The position numbers and the translations under genes were made by a program. Under the pieces are notes generated by a model. That model did no database searches and had not been told where the DNA came from. It saw only the letters and a list, made by a program, of their open reading frames with translations. This document shows, one piece after another, positions 1 through 12,504 of a stretch of DNA of 64,000 bases. Position 1 is the stretch's first letter. The number at the start of each line of letters is the position of its first letter. This DNA comes from Sinohyriopsis cumingii (Eukaryota; Mollusca; Bivalvia; Unionida; Unionidae), in assembly GCA_028554795.2 (NCBI GenBank), contig CM068828.1:21778436-21842435 (forward strand). The letters run 5' to 3'.

Positions 1-10
1 CGGGGCCCCC
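1..10. repeat. possible end of a truncated SINE
   Basis: The first bases (CGGGGCCCC) match the tRNA-head end of the SINE copies at 14355 and 49745, which finish in a similar CTCGGGG-CCC string. Too short to be certain. Confidence 0.2.
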
Positions 11-307
11 CATAGGAAAAGATGTGATGTTATCACATTACATCTGGGTATCCCCCAGAGGTACAAGTCAATAATCAATAAAGCAGATAGCAAACATGGC
101 CATGATGTTCCTAACTATCGACGGGAAAGTCGAGAGAGTAATGAGCACTACACAGCTATCACTGTCATCATTGTCATGACCATATAACAATGTTGCTGAA
201 GCAAGATATCAGTAATATCAGTGACCAAGCATTTTTTTCTCAGGGCTTCATGTTTTCTGGGAAACATTTGACCCTCAAATCAATTGAGAAAAATGACTCT
301 TGCTCTG

Positions 308-491
308 ATCTGTGAAAAATCTAAATCTGTCATATTATGCTGGAATTTTTGATCTGTGAAAAATCTAAATCTGTCATACTATGCTGGAATCTTCTGATCT
401 ATGAAATATCGAAATCTGTCATATTATGCTGGAATTTTTTGATCTATGAAATATCTAAATCTGTCATATTATGCTGGAATTTTTTGATCTC
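308..491. repeat. tandem repeat, ~44-45 bp unit, 4 copies
   Basis: Four head-to-tail copies of a unit starting GATCTGTGAAAAATCTAAAT and ending in ATGCTGGAATTTTT. Later copies change TGTGAAAAATC to TATGAAATATC. No coding content seen. The surrounding 1-720 region shows no gene. Confidence 0.85.
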
Positions 492-723
492 GAGATAAAG
501 GAAAGCACACAATATTTTTGTCTGATCATTAAATAGTTGGTCAACAACTTTCTGTACTTAGTCAAAATTGATGTACATGTATTCCTGTATGGAGATAAAT
601 AATATATGCAAATTCAAAAGAATATCATGTCATTCTTGTCAACTTATCAGTTTGGCTGGTGATTTAGAAAGGCTTGTAATAAGATTTATCAGTTTCATTT
701 GTAAGCTATCAGGCAATTTGAAA

Positions 724-975
724 TTTGTTGTTGTTGTTGTGGGGTTTAATGCCATTTTTCAGCACATGATAGGCATTGCATGGCGGCCAGTATTAATGGT
801 GGAGGAGGAACCCGGGAAAACCTCCAGGAAGAACAACAAACCCAAGAGAAACTACTGGCAAGCTTTCTCATATACCCACATTGGCTGAATAATAGACTCG
901 AACCCACGCAGACAGAGGTGAGATGGCAGTGATCCGTAACGGAGAGAGCTTTAGACCACTCAGCCACTTGGGAAA
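724..975 (-). repeat. tRNA-derived SINE, copy 1
   Basis: On the minus strand the element starts with a class II tRNA-like head around 972-890: an A-box-like GGCTGAGTGGTCTAAAG, a long variable arm, and a B-box-like GGTTCGAGTCT. A body follows and ends in a (CAA)n tail, seen as GTTGTTGTTGTTGT at 726-739 on the plus strand. Near-identical copies occur at 14355-14597 and 49745-49965, which shows it is dispersed. A tRNA-Leu origin is inferred from the A-box and long variable arm. Open reading frames across it are not genes. Confidence 0.8.
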
Positions 976-1504
976 TTTGTTGCAGGTTTCATAGGTTAAG
1001 GGTTGAGACAGGAGCTCAAAAAGATTCATTTTCATTCCTAAAACAAAGCTGTCATCAGACAATAAATCTCAGAGTTGAATTGGCATGTGAGCAAACAATT
1101 TCTTTGCGAATTTCAGAATAATCATTGGCAAATTTATTTATACACCATTTTCATGCAAATAATCCACTGACATATGCATGCACAGATAAGATTTTCCTTT
1201 TCCACACATTTCTGAACCTTCATCAGAGATATACTTAATATTAAAAACTGAAACCTTCGAATTGTCTGTACTTTTATTATGGACATACTCCTATTGCATG
1301 AGACTGATATACCATTGTGTATATTGTAATGGCTAAGTGTATCTTCTCTAGCGAGACTGACCATATTGTACCCCTGGCAGAGAGCCAGATGTAAATCTGT
1401 GATGCCACATCCATCTTTCCTTACAGCGCCCATTGTTAAACATGCAAGTGATTTGTTTGCAAGTTTTTCCATGTGAAATGGTTATGTATAGTATCGACTC
1501 TAAA

Positions 1505-1770
1505 GTGGGTCACTTTATCATTCACATGAAAATGGAATGCAAGCTGATTGCAAACAAAATGACATGCAGAATGAATGCAAACTGATTGCAGAATGAATGC
1601 AAACAAAATGGAGAATGAAGTGCAGAATGACTGCAAATGAAATTTAAAATGAATGCAAACTGACTGCAGAATGAATGCAAACTGTTTGCAAACAAAATGT
1701 TGAATGAAGTTTAGAATGAATACAAATGAAATGAAGAACTGATGCAAATGAAATGACATGCAGACAAAAT
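1505..1770. repeat. degenerate short-period repeat (GAATGCAAAC-like)
   Basis: The words GAATGCAAAC, TGATTGCAGAATGAATGC and AAATGAAATG recur irregularly. The period is mixed, roughly 8-24 bp. This creates a long but low-complexity minus-strand open frame that I do not regard as a gene. Confidence 0.6.
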
Positions 1771-2629
1771 AAAGAATGCTGTCTGAAGAAAACCGAAACT
1801 TCAATGCAAAATACAGAAGGCAGAAATAAGGAAGGATAAATGGAAACAGGAGGAAATGCAAGTATATGATGTATATTGATCTGAAAACCTGTTATTTTCA
1901 TTATGTTACTAGATTTTCACAGTTAAAAGCCCATCTGAAGAAAATCTAGGCTTAAATGTTTCACCCCTTACAAGCTGTGTCATTTTCCTTGTAGAGACAT
2001 GTAACAAACAAAAGAAATCACCATTGTTGTGGTCACATTGCCATTTTTATATTCATACATGATGAGTAACCGATTTGTTAACTTAAAATTCAAAAAACAG
2101 AATGGATGGAAGGCCATTTTGGAAAAAAGAGAAAAAATAGGGAGGATGAGAATAAAGTAGGGTATAAGTAGGAAATAAATTAGACTGAGAATATTTCAAA
2201 CATTTTCTTGTTAAAATGCTACATCACAGGTTTATACAGTGGTGAATAATTCTCCTTTTCTTATATGAAATGAGTATTCTTGTACATATTTTGTTCTTGT
2301 GCACATATCAATATTCTGATGGCCCAAGAGACCCAACATCTGAAAATGTCTGAACGCAGGCTAATGATGTCATCATTGTTGGGAATTTGTATACCAAGGT
2401 TAAAATTTTGTTTAGTGTTTTTATGTAAAGTAGACTTGCCAATCCTGAAAAGACTTCCTCATTCAGGGAGTCTACAATTATCCCTACATGAGATCAATTT
2501 TCAGTAACGAAAGATCATTTACTGCAATAGTCAGTGCGTTTTAAAAGTTTAGAAAGGTCTGAGAAACAACAGTTGCAAACCTCATTGTGGCCAATGACAA
2601 CATGCTAGATTTCAACTATATGTAATCTT

Positions 2630-3360
2630 TATCATTTTCATTCAACTGTGGAAAGCAATCATCTTTTCATCTGTGGCCAACACTCGATTGAACTGTAAGA
2701 AGCAATGTTCTTTTCCACTGTGGTCCATAATCAATTCAACTGTTGGCAGCAATCATCTTTCCTCTATGGTCTATACTCAATTCAACTAGTGCCATGAATC
2801 ATATTTTACACTGTGGTCAATGCTCAATTTAAATGGTGGTATCAATCATCTTTTCCACTATGGTTAATACTCAGTTCAACTGTTGGCAGCAATCATATTT
2901 ACCTCTATGGTCAATATTCAATTCAACTAGTGTCATCAATCATATTTTATACTGTTACTAAAACTCAATTCAACTGTAAACTGCAATGATCTTTTCCACT
3001 GTTATCAATACTCCATTCAACTGGTGGCATCAACCATATTTTACACTGTTGTCAATGCAATGCTCAATTTAACTGGTGGTATTAATCACCTTTTCCACTG
3101 TGGTTCATACTCAATTCAACTGGTAGCATCAATCATCTTTTCCACTGTGGTCAATACTCAATTCAACTGGTGGCATCAATCATATTTTACAATGTGGTCA
3201 ATGCCCAATTTAAATAGTGGTATCAATCATCTTTCCCACTGTGGTTAATACTCAGTTCAACTGTTGGCGGCAATCATCTTTTCCACTGTGGTCAATGCTC
3301 ATTTCAAAACAGTGGCCTCAATCATATTTTCCACTATGGTCAAAACTCAGTTCACCTAAA
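2630..3360. repeat. minisatellite, ~46-47 bp unit, ~15 copies
   Basis: Diverged tandem copies of a unit such as CAATTCAACTGGTGGCATCA followed by ATCATCTTTTCCACTGTGGT. Individual copies vary (TTTTCCACTGTGG, TTTTACACTGTTG). Any reading frame across it is a by-product. From 3360 to 4868 I see no gene. Confidence 0.85.
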
Positions 3361-4866
3361 CATGATCACCAATAGAATATAACTGTTTCTTTTCAAGCCT
3401 GGCCAAGTATCTGATGATTCTCTTATATGCTACCATCCTAATTGTTTCAATCCTTTTATTATGCAGGACAGCATTTCCAGATGATGCCATAACTTAAAAA
3501 CAAAAATGCTGGCAATTTACGTAAACAGCATCAGTAGATTCAAGTTTCTGAGGTATCCCCTTTAACGTTAATCTGGTTCTAATATGATACATGGCTCTGG
3601 ACTGACCCTGGACAAGCAGACATGTCAAAATTTTGGGAAATTTCTACTGGGTATCCGTCAATCCTAACGATCAGTTACCCAGGTAACTGATCAAAAGTAA
3701 ATTGTATTAAATGTGAACCCAAACTGCTTTGTTGTAGGTTCACACATACCATTCCCCAAAAGAGGCACAAGCCTAATTTATCATTAAGTGGAAAAAGTGC
3801 AATGTCAGCATAAAAAGAGCCATCTATATATTACATGCCATAATTACAGAAAACAATGGAAAACGTATATATTTATTTGATTTTTAACATACATTTAGTT
3901 TTGCTACTTACCTGGATCTGCAGTTAAATTTTCTGTTACAAATTGGCTAAATCCAAGTGGATGAGTAGTTAATACAAGAGTATAGATACAGAAGAAATTG
4001 ATAAATTGTTTATGCATAACTCACTTTAACTAGTCTACATGTCTACAGTAACTTTTGCAGACAGTCATAAAGTCCACAAATCATGACTATTGTAGTATCC
4101 TCACCCTACCATGGTTTGTCCTTTAATGACAGTCTGGTGCAACATGTTTTTAACTTTAACAAAATCCTTCTCCTCTAACATTTTTCAGTTATATAACATC
4201 CAACAGTCCCATCATTACAGCCCATCTTTTTGTTTGTTGTTTTGTTTCATGACATCTGGTGCCATTTAATTTCAAATTAGACTGGTCTGCTATGTATATA
4301 GTATCAACATAGAATGAATCTATGACAAGTGGTATCACATTCAAGAATCCCATCTCTTGGAACTGTATCATGTAAAATTAATGCAAAAATTACCATAACT
4401 ACAGATGTGGTCAATATTTATTAGATTTTTTTCAGTGTTATTAAATAACAAAGATTTCCCTTCTATTTATATATTTCAGTGAAAAATTTCATTCTGTATA
4501 ATTGTCCATTTCCCTCATTTTTTTTCTTCTAACATGGTATAAGAAATGTATGTTACGGTAACAAAGTTTTTGTGTTGTCTTTGCTGTGAATAAAATGTCT
4601 TGGGATTCCTGCTAATAAAAAAAAAAAAAAGAGTCCAGTAAACAAACATGTGAACCGCAGGCACCTGATTTGGGGAAAAACTAATGTGTACACGTAACTG
4701 GTGAGTGTACACATTAGTTTCCCCCGGAATCAAGTGCCTGTGATGTGAACTTCGGCCCTGACTTTAACAGCTAATACTAGCTCCAGGGACACAAACATGA
4801 GGCAAAAATGGCATTAGTTAAACCGGATATCTATATTGTGCTTTCTTTTATTTGAATTGTAGTACA

Positions 4867-4868
4867 TA
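4867..4868. other. TA target-site duplication, left, of pogo/Tigger element
   Basis: TA directly precedes the CAGTAGTCCCC terminus and is matched by TA at 6509-6510 after the other terminus, as expected for Tc1/mariner-superfamily insertion. Confidence 0.75.
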
Positions 4869-6508
4869 CAGTAGTCCCCCTCTTATAAGGCCACCCCTAA
4901 TGCAGCAGGGTAGTGGCCTTATAATGAGGGTGGCCTTTCAAGAGAGGATGACAAATGCGAATAGTAAATACATATGAAAAAGTCACATGTACATCTAATT
5001 CTAAAACATTTAATATTTTCATTAAAAAATCACATGCATGTTGTGAAATAAATGTAAAACAAACTGTGTCATCTTTCAAAAGAATGCTTGAATAACCATT
5101 GATATAGTTTTAAAACTGTCTTTATAATTATATTACAGATCACATCATCTGTCACTTTGTTGGTAACAGTCACAATTAAAAATATTCTTGTTGTCATATC
5201 CCCTGCATATATCGTTTAGTCCTTTGTTCCAATCTTCGACAACTTCATTATTAACATCAGCTGATTCTCCACTAAGGACAGAACACTTAATATTGTTTCG
5301 CACTTGAAATCTGTGCAACCATCTGTTACCTGCAGTAAAGTCGTCATATCCCAATTCATTTGACAAAATTGTTGCTTTTTCTTGTCATTCAAAACAGGAT
5401 ATAAACGTCTCCTGGCTCAAACAATCTTTCTTTCTCCATCCATTTCACCTTCCCACTTCTGCAGAATTGTTTCATTATCTTTCACGATATTGTTTATCTG
5501 AGTCTTCCCAACATTATAGTTTTCTGCAAGGTTCCTCAACCCCCACCCCCGGTCAGTTGAATTACTTTCACTTTCTCTTCTAAACTGAGAATTTTTCTTT
5601 TCCTCGATGACATGTTGATCTTTTTGCAGTAAGTTATTCATGTTGCCAACTACAATACTGATAAAACAATTTTGTATGCATCTAAACAAATTGCAGTGTG
5701 TTCTTAAAGGAAGTGATCTTGTCACATGATTCGTTAGTCGCAGTCTGGTACCCTATTGTTTTTATACATTTCTTTACACTAAGTGAGAGAAGCCAAAACG
5801 GCTTTGATATGTACCATTAATATCATGCAGATTTTACCTCGCGGCCGTTAGAATTCGTAATTTTGACAATTACTGTCAGTAGTAATAGCCACTAATTATC
5901 AAAGTGAACAAGCTCAACATCTTACTAAGGGAAGCCATAAAGGCTATCAAACCATTTTCCTGCTGACTTGGGTATTGTACATCGATACTGCCACTTCTCA
6001 GCTGTTACTACTGTTCAATAATTGTAATCTTAACAATTATCAGAGTGACTAAACTGGACATCTTATGATAACACAGCAGTAAGGCTAATTGGATTACATG
6101 TACTTACCCTTTTGTATGGATTAATATTTGAGTCTTTCTCGGTTTTTATGGAATAAATTTGGCTTCTCGTGAGGCGTAAATGATATAATATGAACCTTAG
6201 TGGTACACATACTTTACTCAACACTTCTTTCAGTAACGAAAACCTGACGTTGGGAAACAGAAATCGATTACTTAACACACGTTATGAATAAAATACTGGT
6301 TCTGGATACATATTCAAATAAAATGCGGCCGCTTGTGAGGGGTAAATTTTATATTATTTAACTAATATGCTGGCCACTGGTCGCGTTAGCCAGGTGGCCT
6401 TTCGTGAGGGGTACTTTTGAACACAAACTCGTTGGTGACGACAGATTCTGGCCGTAAGGAGCGGGTGGCCACTGGTCCGGGGGGGGGGCATTCAAGAGGG
6501 GACTACTG
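4869..6508 (-). mobile_element. pogo/Tigger-type DNA transposon, decayed
   Basis: The left end reads CAGTAGTCCCCCTCTTATAA. The right end, reverse-complemented, reads CAGTAGTCCCCTCTTGAATG, so the termini form inverted repeats flanked by TA. Inside, minus-strand reading frames match the two DNA-binding helix-turn-helix parts of a pogo/Tigger (CENP-B-like) transposase. At ~1.64 kb the element is too short for the full catalytic domain, and the frames are broken. It is therefore a dead internal-deletion copy. Subterminal segments (GTGGCCTTTCGTGAGGGGTA) also recur within it. Confidence 0.85.
5145..5725 (-). pseudogene. Tigger/pogo transposase remnant
   Basis: The upstream fragment (~5417-5725) contains a psq-type HTH signature, GLRNLAENYNVGKTQINNIV. 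The downstream fragment (~5145-5366) contains a CENP-B-type HTH signature, with ELGYDDFTAGNRWLHRFQVR and SGESADV, and then NIFNCD, which would lead into the DDE catalytic core. A frame break separates the two fragments, and the catalytic part is missing after NIFNCD. The family assignment comes from these motifs. It is non-functional as it stands. Confidence 0.8.
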
Positions 6509-6510
6509 TA

Positions 6511-7280
6511 CTTAAATTTTATTTCATCTTATATGTCTTAATCAGTACTTGCTGTTGCTGTCAATGAAAGGTATTGAACTAGATACTGTCATCAGGATCT
6601 CAAAACAAGTGTGTTTAAATTGCAAGAAGAACGGCTCATGAACCATGGACAGACACAAAGTTAGGACGGTCTAGCTTTAAATATCAGCATTGATTTTTAA
6701 ATAGGTCACGCGAGAAAGGAAATTAGTGTACTCCCTTGTGTTATTATATAGTACCTGTATGATCAGTAAACTGCAAGCAACCAAACAAGCTCCTGTGATG
6801 ATGAATAAATGCGCACACGACACGAGCCTCGAACTGTAATCATTATTCTGTATCTGCATTTGAAACTTGGAATAGTTTTTTTTTAACGGGTACCTGGATG
6901 CCCATTTTTCTTACCCAGGTTATTATTAACGGGCAGGTATCTGAATACCCATTGGCATCTTTATGGACAAGCCAAAATCTGTTTATGACCATAACTGTAT
7001 TTTTGTATTTTTTGCTACTGTTCCGTAAGTCCCTAACTTAAGGTTTATTTCAGTAAGTTTTATGGTAAAAATCGCATTGGTTGTCAGGTCTGGTATAGGA
7101 ATGGATTTGGTACCAAATATATACTTTTGTATTTAAATGTTGTGATTTATCTACATTTTTTCAACAAAATCCAAGTCCAGCAAAAAATGCCAGTATGATG
7201 AGCAGAATTATGTACAATCAAATGTATGCTCTATCTTTAGGATAATCAGGAACATCCCTGCATAAATTGGTTCATGAAAT
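6511..7280. other. no gene recognised
   Basis: AT-rich single-copy-looking DNA. A short minus-strand open stretch near 6677-6859 could encode a hydrophobic peptide between an AG at ~6836 and a GT at ~6752, but it matches no family I recognise. Confidence 0.4.
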
Positions 7281-7284
7281 AACA

Positions 7285-7735
7285 CAGGAATGGCCATGGA
7301 ACAAATTATGCTGGTTCAATTATATTCCTCCATTATAACACAGGTATGACCATAGTATGCATTACGCTGGTTCAATAATAATTCTCCATTATAACACAGG
7401 TATGACCATAGAATGCATTAGGCTGGTTCAATAATAACTCTCCATTATAACACAGGTATGACCATAGAATGCATTATGCTGGTTCAATAATAATTCTCCA
7501 TTATAACACAGGTATGACCATAGAATGCATTATGCTGGTTCAATAATAATTCTCCATTATAACACAGGTATGACCATAGAATACATTATGCTGGTTCAAT
7601 AATAATTCTCCATTATAACACAGGTATGACCATAGAATACATTATGCTGGTTCAATAATAATTCTCCATTATAACACAGGTATGACCATAGAATACATTA
7701 TGCTGGTTCAATAATAGTTCTCCATTATAACATAG
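7285..7735. repeat. minisatellite, ~56 bp unit, ~8 copies
   Basis: Nearly identical tandem copies containing ATTATAACACAGGTATGACC and GCATTATGCTGGTTCAATAA. Internal copies differ by single bases (AATGCATTA or AATACATTA), indicating recent expansion. Confidence 0.9.
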
Positions 7736-7941
7736 CCAAGTACAAAGCAGTCTTGTCCATATCACATTACACTTGTAAGACTCCCCTGAACAGTGTTATA
7801 AAATAATAAGGGAGCACTACTGACTAGCACCAACAGCATATACCTTCATGTGTCAGCATCATGACATAAGGACATATGAGTATATTTTGTTGACAGTGGG
7901 TTGTATTTTATATAAGCAATAAAAGCATCTAAGTTGTGTAC

Positions 7942-8025
7942 CTTTTTGGCTCCATCATCCAAGGCATTTTTAAGGGCTGCTGTGTCCCACTTGTCTATCT
8001 TCACAGGCTTCTCTTCAATAGACCA
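7942..8025 (-). CDS. SPCS2: signal peptidase complex subunit 2, one internal exon
   Basis: This is an 84-nt exon (28 codons, phase 0 at both ends). On the minus strand it is flanked by a polypyrimidine-TTTCAG acceptor and an AAAAAG|GTAC donor. It encodes a peptide with the strongly conserved core EEKPVKIDKWDTAALKNALD, followed by DGAKK. This matches the N-terminal cytosolic part of the SPCS2 family (25-kDa signal peptidase subunit). The protein is an ER-membrane accessory subunit of the complex that removes signal peptides. I could not find the downstream membrane-spanning exons (expected at lower coordinates). Minisatellites fill the surrounding introns. Family identity is secure; the gene's limits are unknown. 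Confidence 0.85.
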
Positions 8026-8329
8026 CTGAAACCAAAAAGAACAACTATCCCGATTTTTCAAGCATATAATATAGCCTCAAGAACAACTTAATGTACAACT
8101 TTTATTTATTCAATCACCTGAGATATTACATTTCAAAGAACTTGTGTGAAAACATTAATAACAAGATAGTTATGAATAGTACTGTGAGGTGGGTTTTTTA
8201 AACAGTATGTGAAAGACAATTTTTGGAATACTGCTGCTTAGAGGCTTACCTAAAATTAGCAGATCTGCTAAAAACAGCTCAAATTAGGAAAGCCTATCAC
8301 TCTGAATGGAAACAGAGTTAGGGTTAATT

Positions 8330-8660
8330 TAATTCTGTCTGAAAGAGGGTTAGGGCTAGTTGAATTCTGTCTGAAAGAGGGTTAGGGCTAGTTAAATTCT
8401 GTCTGAAAGAGGGTTAGGTTTAGTTGAATTATCTCTGAAAGAGAGTTAGGGTTTGGGTTAGCTGAATTATCTCTGAAAGAGGGTTTGGGATAGTTAAATA
8501 TGTATGAAAAAGGTTTAGGGTTAGGGCTAGTTAAATTATGTCTGAAAGATGATCAGGGTTAGGGTTAGGTGAATTATGTCTGAAAGAGCTCAAATTATAG
8601 GAAAGCCTATAACTTTAATTGGAACAAGGGTTTGGGTTAGTTGAGCTGTTTGAAACAGCT
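8330..8660. repeat. degenerate tandem repeat with GGGTTAGGG words, ~30-35 bp unit
   Basis: Repeated TCTGAAAGAGGGTTAGGGCT blocks followed by AGTTGAATT. The GGGTTAGGG words resemble telomeric repeats by chance within a longer unit. No gene. Confidence 0.75.
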
Positions 8661-8885
8661 CACATTAGGAAAGCCTATCACTTTGAATGGAAACAGACAC
8701 AACAGTGTGTACAATGAAATACAAGTTGGTTTGAAGATCTAAAATTGTTAAAAGCTGTAAATCATTTTCATCCAGTCATGTACAAATCTCCAAGGATTTA
8801 AGAGAAAACTATGCGAAGATCAATAACCGAATATAACATTAAGCCCATTCAATGTAGTACACTACATTTTGGAGGTACATGAAGT

Positions 8886-9450
8886 ATGTTCCAAGGAATA
8901 GACTTAGCTTACATGATATGGCAGATGCATATTTCAAGGAACAGACTTAGCTTACATTGTATGGCTGATGCTTATTTCAAGAATAGACTTACCTTACATG
9001 GTATGGCTGATGCTTATTTCAAGAATAGACTTACCTTACATGGTATGGCTGATGCTTATTTCAAGAATAGACTTACCTTACATGGTATGGCTGATGCTTA
9101 TTTCAAGAATAGACTTACCTTACATGGTATGGCTGATGCTTATTTCAAGGAATAGACTTAGCTTACATGGTATGGCTGATGCTTATTTCAAGGAACAGAC
9201 TTAGCTTACATGGTATGGCTGATGCTTATTTCAAGAATAGACTTAGGTTACATGGTATGGCTGATGCTTATTTCAAGGAACAGACTTAGCTTACATGGTA
9301 TGGCTGATGCTTATTTCAAGGAACAGACTTAGCTTACATGGTATGGCTGATGCTTATTTCAAGAATAGACTTAGGTTACATGGTATGGCGAATGCTTATT
9401 TCAAGGAAAAGACTTAGCTTACATGGTATGGCTTATGCATATTTCAAGAA
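8886..9450. repeat. minisatellite, ~42-44 bp unit, ~13 copies
   Basis: Tandem units ACATGGTATGGCTGATGCTT then ATTTCAAGAATAGACTTA. Variants carry AAGGAACAGACTTAGC, so two subfamilies are interleaved. Open frames here encode only repeated peptides and are not genes. Confidence 0.92.
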
Positions 9451-9539
9451 ACCTTGACATGCAGGCCTTAATGGATGAAATGTAACCACTGCTTTTGACA
9501 ACATCCGTACATGGCAACAAATATGATGAATAAACATAA

Positions 9540-10920
9540 ACATGGCCAAACAGAAGACTTAGTCTTGCAAGGATCAAGTTATCAGCATAGATATGGCCAA
9601 AATGAAGATTATTACTGCAAGGATAAAGTTATCAGCACTGATATGGACAAAATGAAGATTATTACTGCAAGGATAAAGTTATCAGCATAGATATAGCCAA
9701 AATGAAGATTTATTCTTGCAATGATAAAGTTATCAGCATTGATATGGCCAAAATGTAGATTTATTCTTGTAAGGATAAGTTATCAGCACTGATATGGCCA
9801 AAATGAAGATTATTACTGCAAGGATAAAGTTATCAGCACTGACATGGCCAAAATGAAGATTTATTCTTGTAAGGATAAAGTTATCAGCATTGATATATCC
9901 AAAATGAAGATTTATTCTTGCAAGGATAAAGTTATCAACATAGATATGGCCAAAATGAAGATTTATTCTTGCAAGGATAAAGTTATCAGCATTGATATGG
10001 CCAAAATGAAGATTATTACTGCAAGGATAACGTTATCAGCATAGATATGGCCAAAATGAAGATTTATTCTTGTAAGGATAAAGTTATCAGCATAGATATG
10101 GCCAAAATGAAGATTTATTTTTGTAAGGATGAAGTTATCAGCATTGATATGGCCAAAATGAAGATTTATTCTTGTAAGGATAAAGTTATCAGCATAGATA
10201 TGGCCAAAATGAAGATTTATTTTTGTAAGGATAAAGTTATCAGCACTGATATGGCCAAAATGAAGATTTATTCTTGTAAGGATAAAGTTATCAGCATTGA
10301 TATTGCCAAAATGAAGATTATTACTGCAAGGATAAAGTTATCAGCACTGATATGGCCAAAATGAAGATTATTACTGCAAGGATAAAGTTATCAGCATAGA
10401 TATAGCCAAAATGAAGATTATTACTGCAAGGATAAAGTTATCACCATTGATATGGCCAAAATGAAGATTTATTCTTGTAAAGATAAAGTTATCAGCATAG
10501 ATATGGCCAAAATGAAGATTATTACTGCAAGGATAAAGTTATCAGCATTGATATGGCCAAAATGAAGATTATTACTGCAAGGATAAAGTTATCAGCATAG
10601 ATATGGCCAAAATGAAGATTATTACTGCAAGGATAAAGTTATCAGCATTGATATGGCCAAAATGAAGATTTATTCTTGCAAGGATAAAGTTATCAGCATA
10701 GATATAGCCAAAATGAAGATTATTACTGCAAGGATAAAGTTATCAGCATTGATATGGCCAAAATGAAGATTATTACTGCAAGGATAAAGTTATCAGCATA
10801 GATATGGCCAAAATGAAGATTATTACTGCAAGGATAAAGTTATCAGCATTGATATGGCCAAAATGAAGATTTATTCTTGCAAGGATAAAGTTATCAGCAT
10901 TGATATGGCCAAACTGAATA
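9540..10920. repeat. minisatellite, ~51 bp unit, ~27 copies
   Basis: Long tandem array of GATATGGCCAAAATGAAGAT, then TTATTCTTGCAAGGATAAAG, then TTATCAGCAT. Two main variants, TTTATTCTTGCAAGG and TATTACTGCAAGG, alternate in blocks, a pattern expected from unequal exchange. Repeated peptide frames are by-products. Confidence 0.95.
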
Positions 10921-11329
10921 ACATATACTCTTGCAAAGCATTACCATGTATTTAGTTATTGTGATATTGCACAATATTTACCAAAATTTGAAAAACCACA
11001 AATGTTTTTTTAACATTGCATTTTGATCCTTCACCAAGGTGAAGAAAGAAAAGTGAAATGACTTTAATTCCATTTTACTAAATAATTTGAAAATGCTTCT
11101 GCAGTTCATGATCATTTGCAATTTTTTAATTAAGGAATAAAATGGGTTTTAAAAAAGTATGCCTTTAAAAGGATTCTGAAACAGTTTTCAGTCATATTTT
11201 ATGGCCTAGATTTTTTTCCCTCTCTAATGAAGTTATAGGAATAAATTAAAAACCTTTTTATTATGCATCCTTTTATTTTATACCAAAAATACATTCACCT
11301 TCTTGACAATACATAATACTTTACCATAG

Positions 11330-12390
11330 TAATAATGCCCAATATGCATATTTAGAATACTATATGACCTTAACTAGAGTCCCAATATGCCTAGCTTAAT
11401 GTACCTTTTGAACATTATATGATTGTAGCTATTGTGTCCAATATTCGAAGCTTAATGCATCTTTAGAAAATTACATGATCCTAGATAATGTGCCCAATAG
11501 GTCAAATTTACCGCATCTCTAAACATTAACTTACCCTTAGTCCCCATTATGCCAAGCGGAATGTATCTTTAGAACTTTATTTGGCCTTAGCTAATGTGTG
11601 CAATACACCAAGCTTAATATATCTTTAGAACATTATATAACCTTAGCTAATGTGCCCAATATGTCATGCTTAATGCATTGATAGAACAATATATAACCTT
11701 AGCTAATGTGCCCAATATGCCAAGCTTAATGTATCTTTAGAACATTATATAACCTTAGCTAATGTGCCTAATACACCAAGCTTAATGTACCTTTAGAACA
11801 TTACATGACCTTAGCTAATGTGCCCAATATGCCAAGCTTAATGTATCTATAGAACATTATACGGCTTTAGCTAATGTGCCCAATACACCAAGCTTAATGT
11901 ACCTTTAGAACATTATATGGCCTTAACTACAGTGCCCATACACCAAGCTTACTGTATCTTTAGAATTTATATGACATTAGCTACAGTACCCAATGTGCCA
12001 AGCTTAATGTATCTTTAGAAAATTATATGACCTTAGCAAATGTGCCAAGCTTAATGTTTCTTTAGAACATTATATGGCCTTTGCGACAGTGAAGAATATG
12101 CCAAGCATAATGTATCTTTAGAACATTATTTGACCTTAGTTAATGTGCCAAATATGCCAAGCATAATGTATCTTTAGAACATTATATGACCTTAGTTAAT
12201 GTGCCAAATATGCCAAGCTTAATGTATCTTTAGAACATTATATGACCTTAGCTAATGTGCCAAGCATACCAAGCTAAATGTATCTTTAGAAAATTATATG
12301 AACTTGGTGTGCCTAGTTCAATGTATCTTATGAAAATTATATGACCAAATTGCCAAGATTAATGTATCCCTACAACATTATATGAAATAT
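11330..12390. repeat. minisatellite, ~56 bp unit, ~18 copies, diverged
   Basis: Recurring phrase CCAAGCTTAATGTATCTTTA, then GAACATTATATGACCTTAGC, then TAATGTGCC. Divergence is higher than in the neighbouring arrays, so this array is older. Confidence 0.9.
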
Positions 12391-12477
12391 TGGGAAAACT
12401 TCAGACACATAGATATAACAAAGAACATAAATGATAGTGATTCCCCAGCATGCATAGTCATAAATTGAGGTACCAAC

Positions 12478-12504
12478 CTTGGCATTGGTACCATCAGTGG
12501 ATTC
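12478..12504 (-). CDS. possible 27-nt exon of SPCS2
   Basis: On the minus strand a 27-nt phase-0 stretch encoding ESTDGTNAK is bounded by an AATTCCAG acceptor and an AAG|GTTGGT donor. Spliced to the SPCS2 exon at 8025 it would give ...GTNAKWSIEEKPVK in frame. The N-terminal part of this family is variable, so the peptide itself is not diagnostic. Phase and splice sites are the only support. Confidence 0.35.

Noticed and set aside
890-972. Functional tRNA-Leu gene
   Set aside because: The tRNA-like part is joined to a SINE body and (CAA)n tail, recurs three times, and has a damaged stem; it is a SINE head.
1436-1861. 141-codon minus-strand frame rich in Phe, His and Ser
   Set aside because: It lies across a degenerate short-period repeat and has no domain or conserved pattern.
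6677-6859. Membrane exon of SPCS2
   Set aside because: A hydrophobic stretch lies between possible splice sites, but its sequence does not match the conserved SPCS2 transmembrane region in any frame.
8330-8660. Interstitial telomere repeat
   Set aside because: GGGTTAGGG words occur only as part of a ~30-bp unit, not as pure TTAGGG runs.
8886-10364. Repeated-peptide open frames (YFKNRLTLHGMADA and KMKIYSCKDKVISID types)
   Set aside because: They are translations of minisatellite units; the frame changes between arrays and there is no splice or start context.
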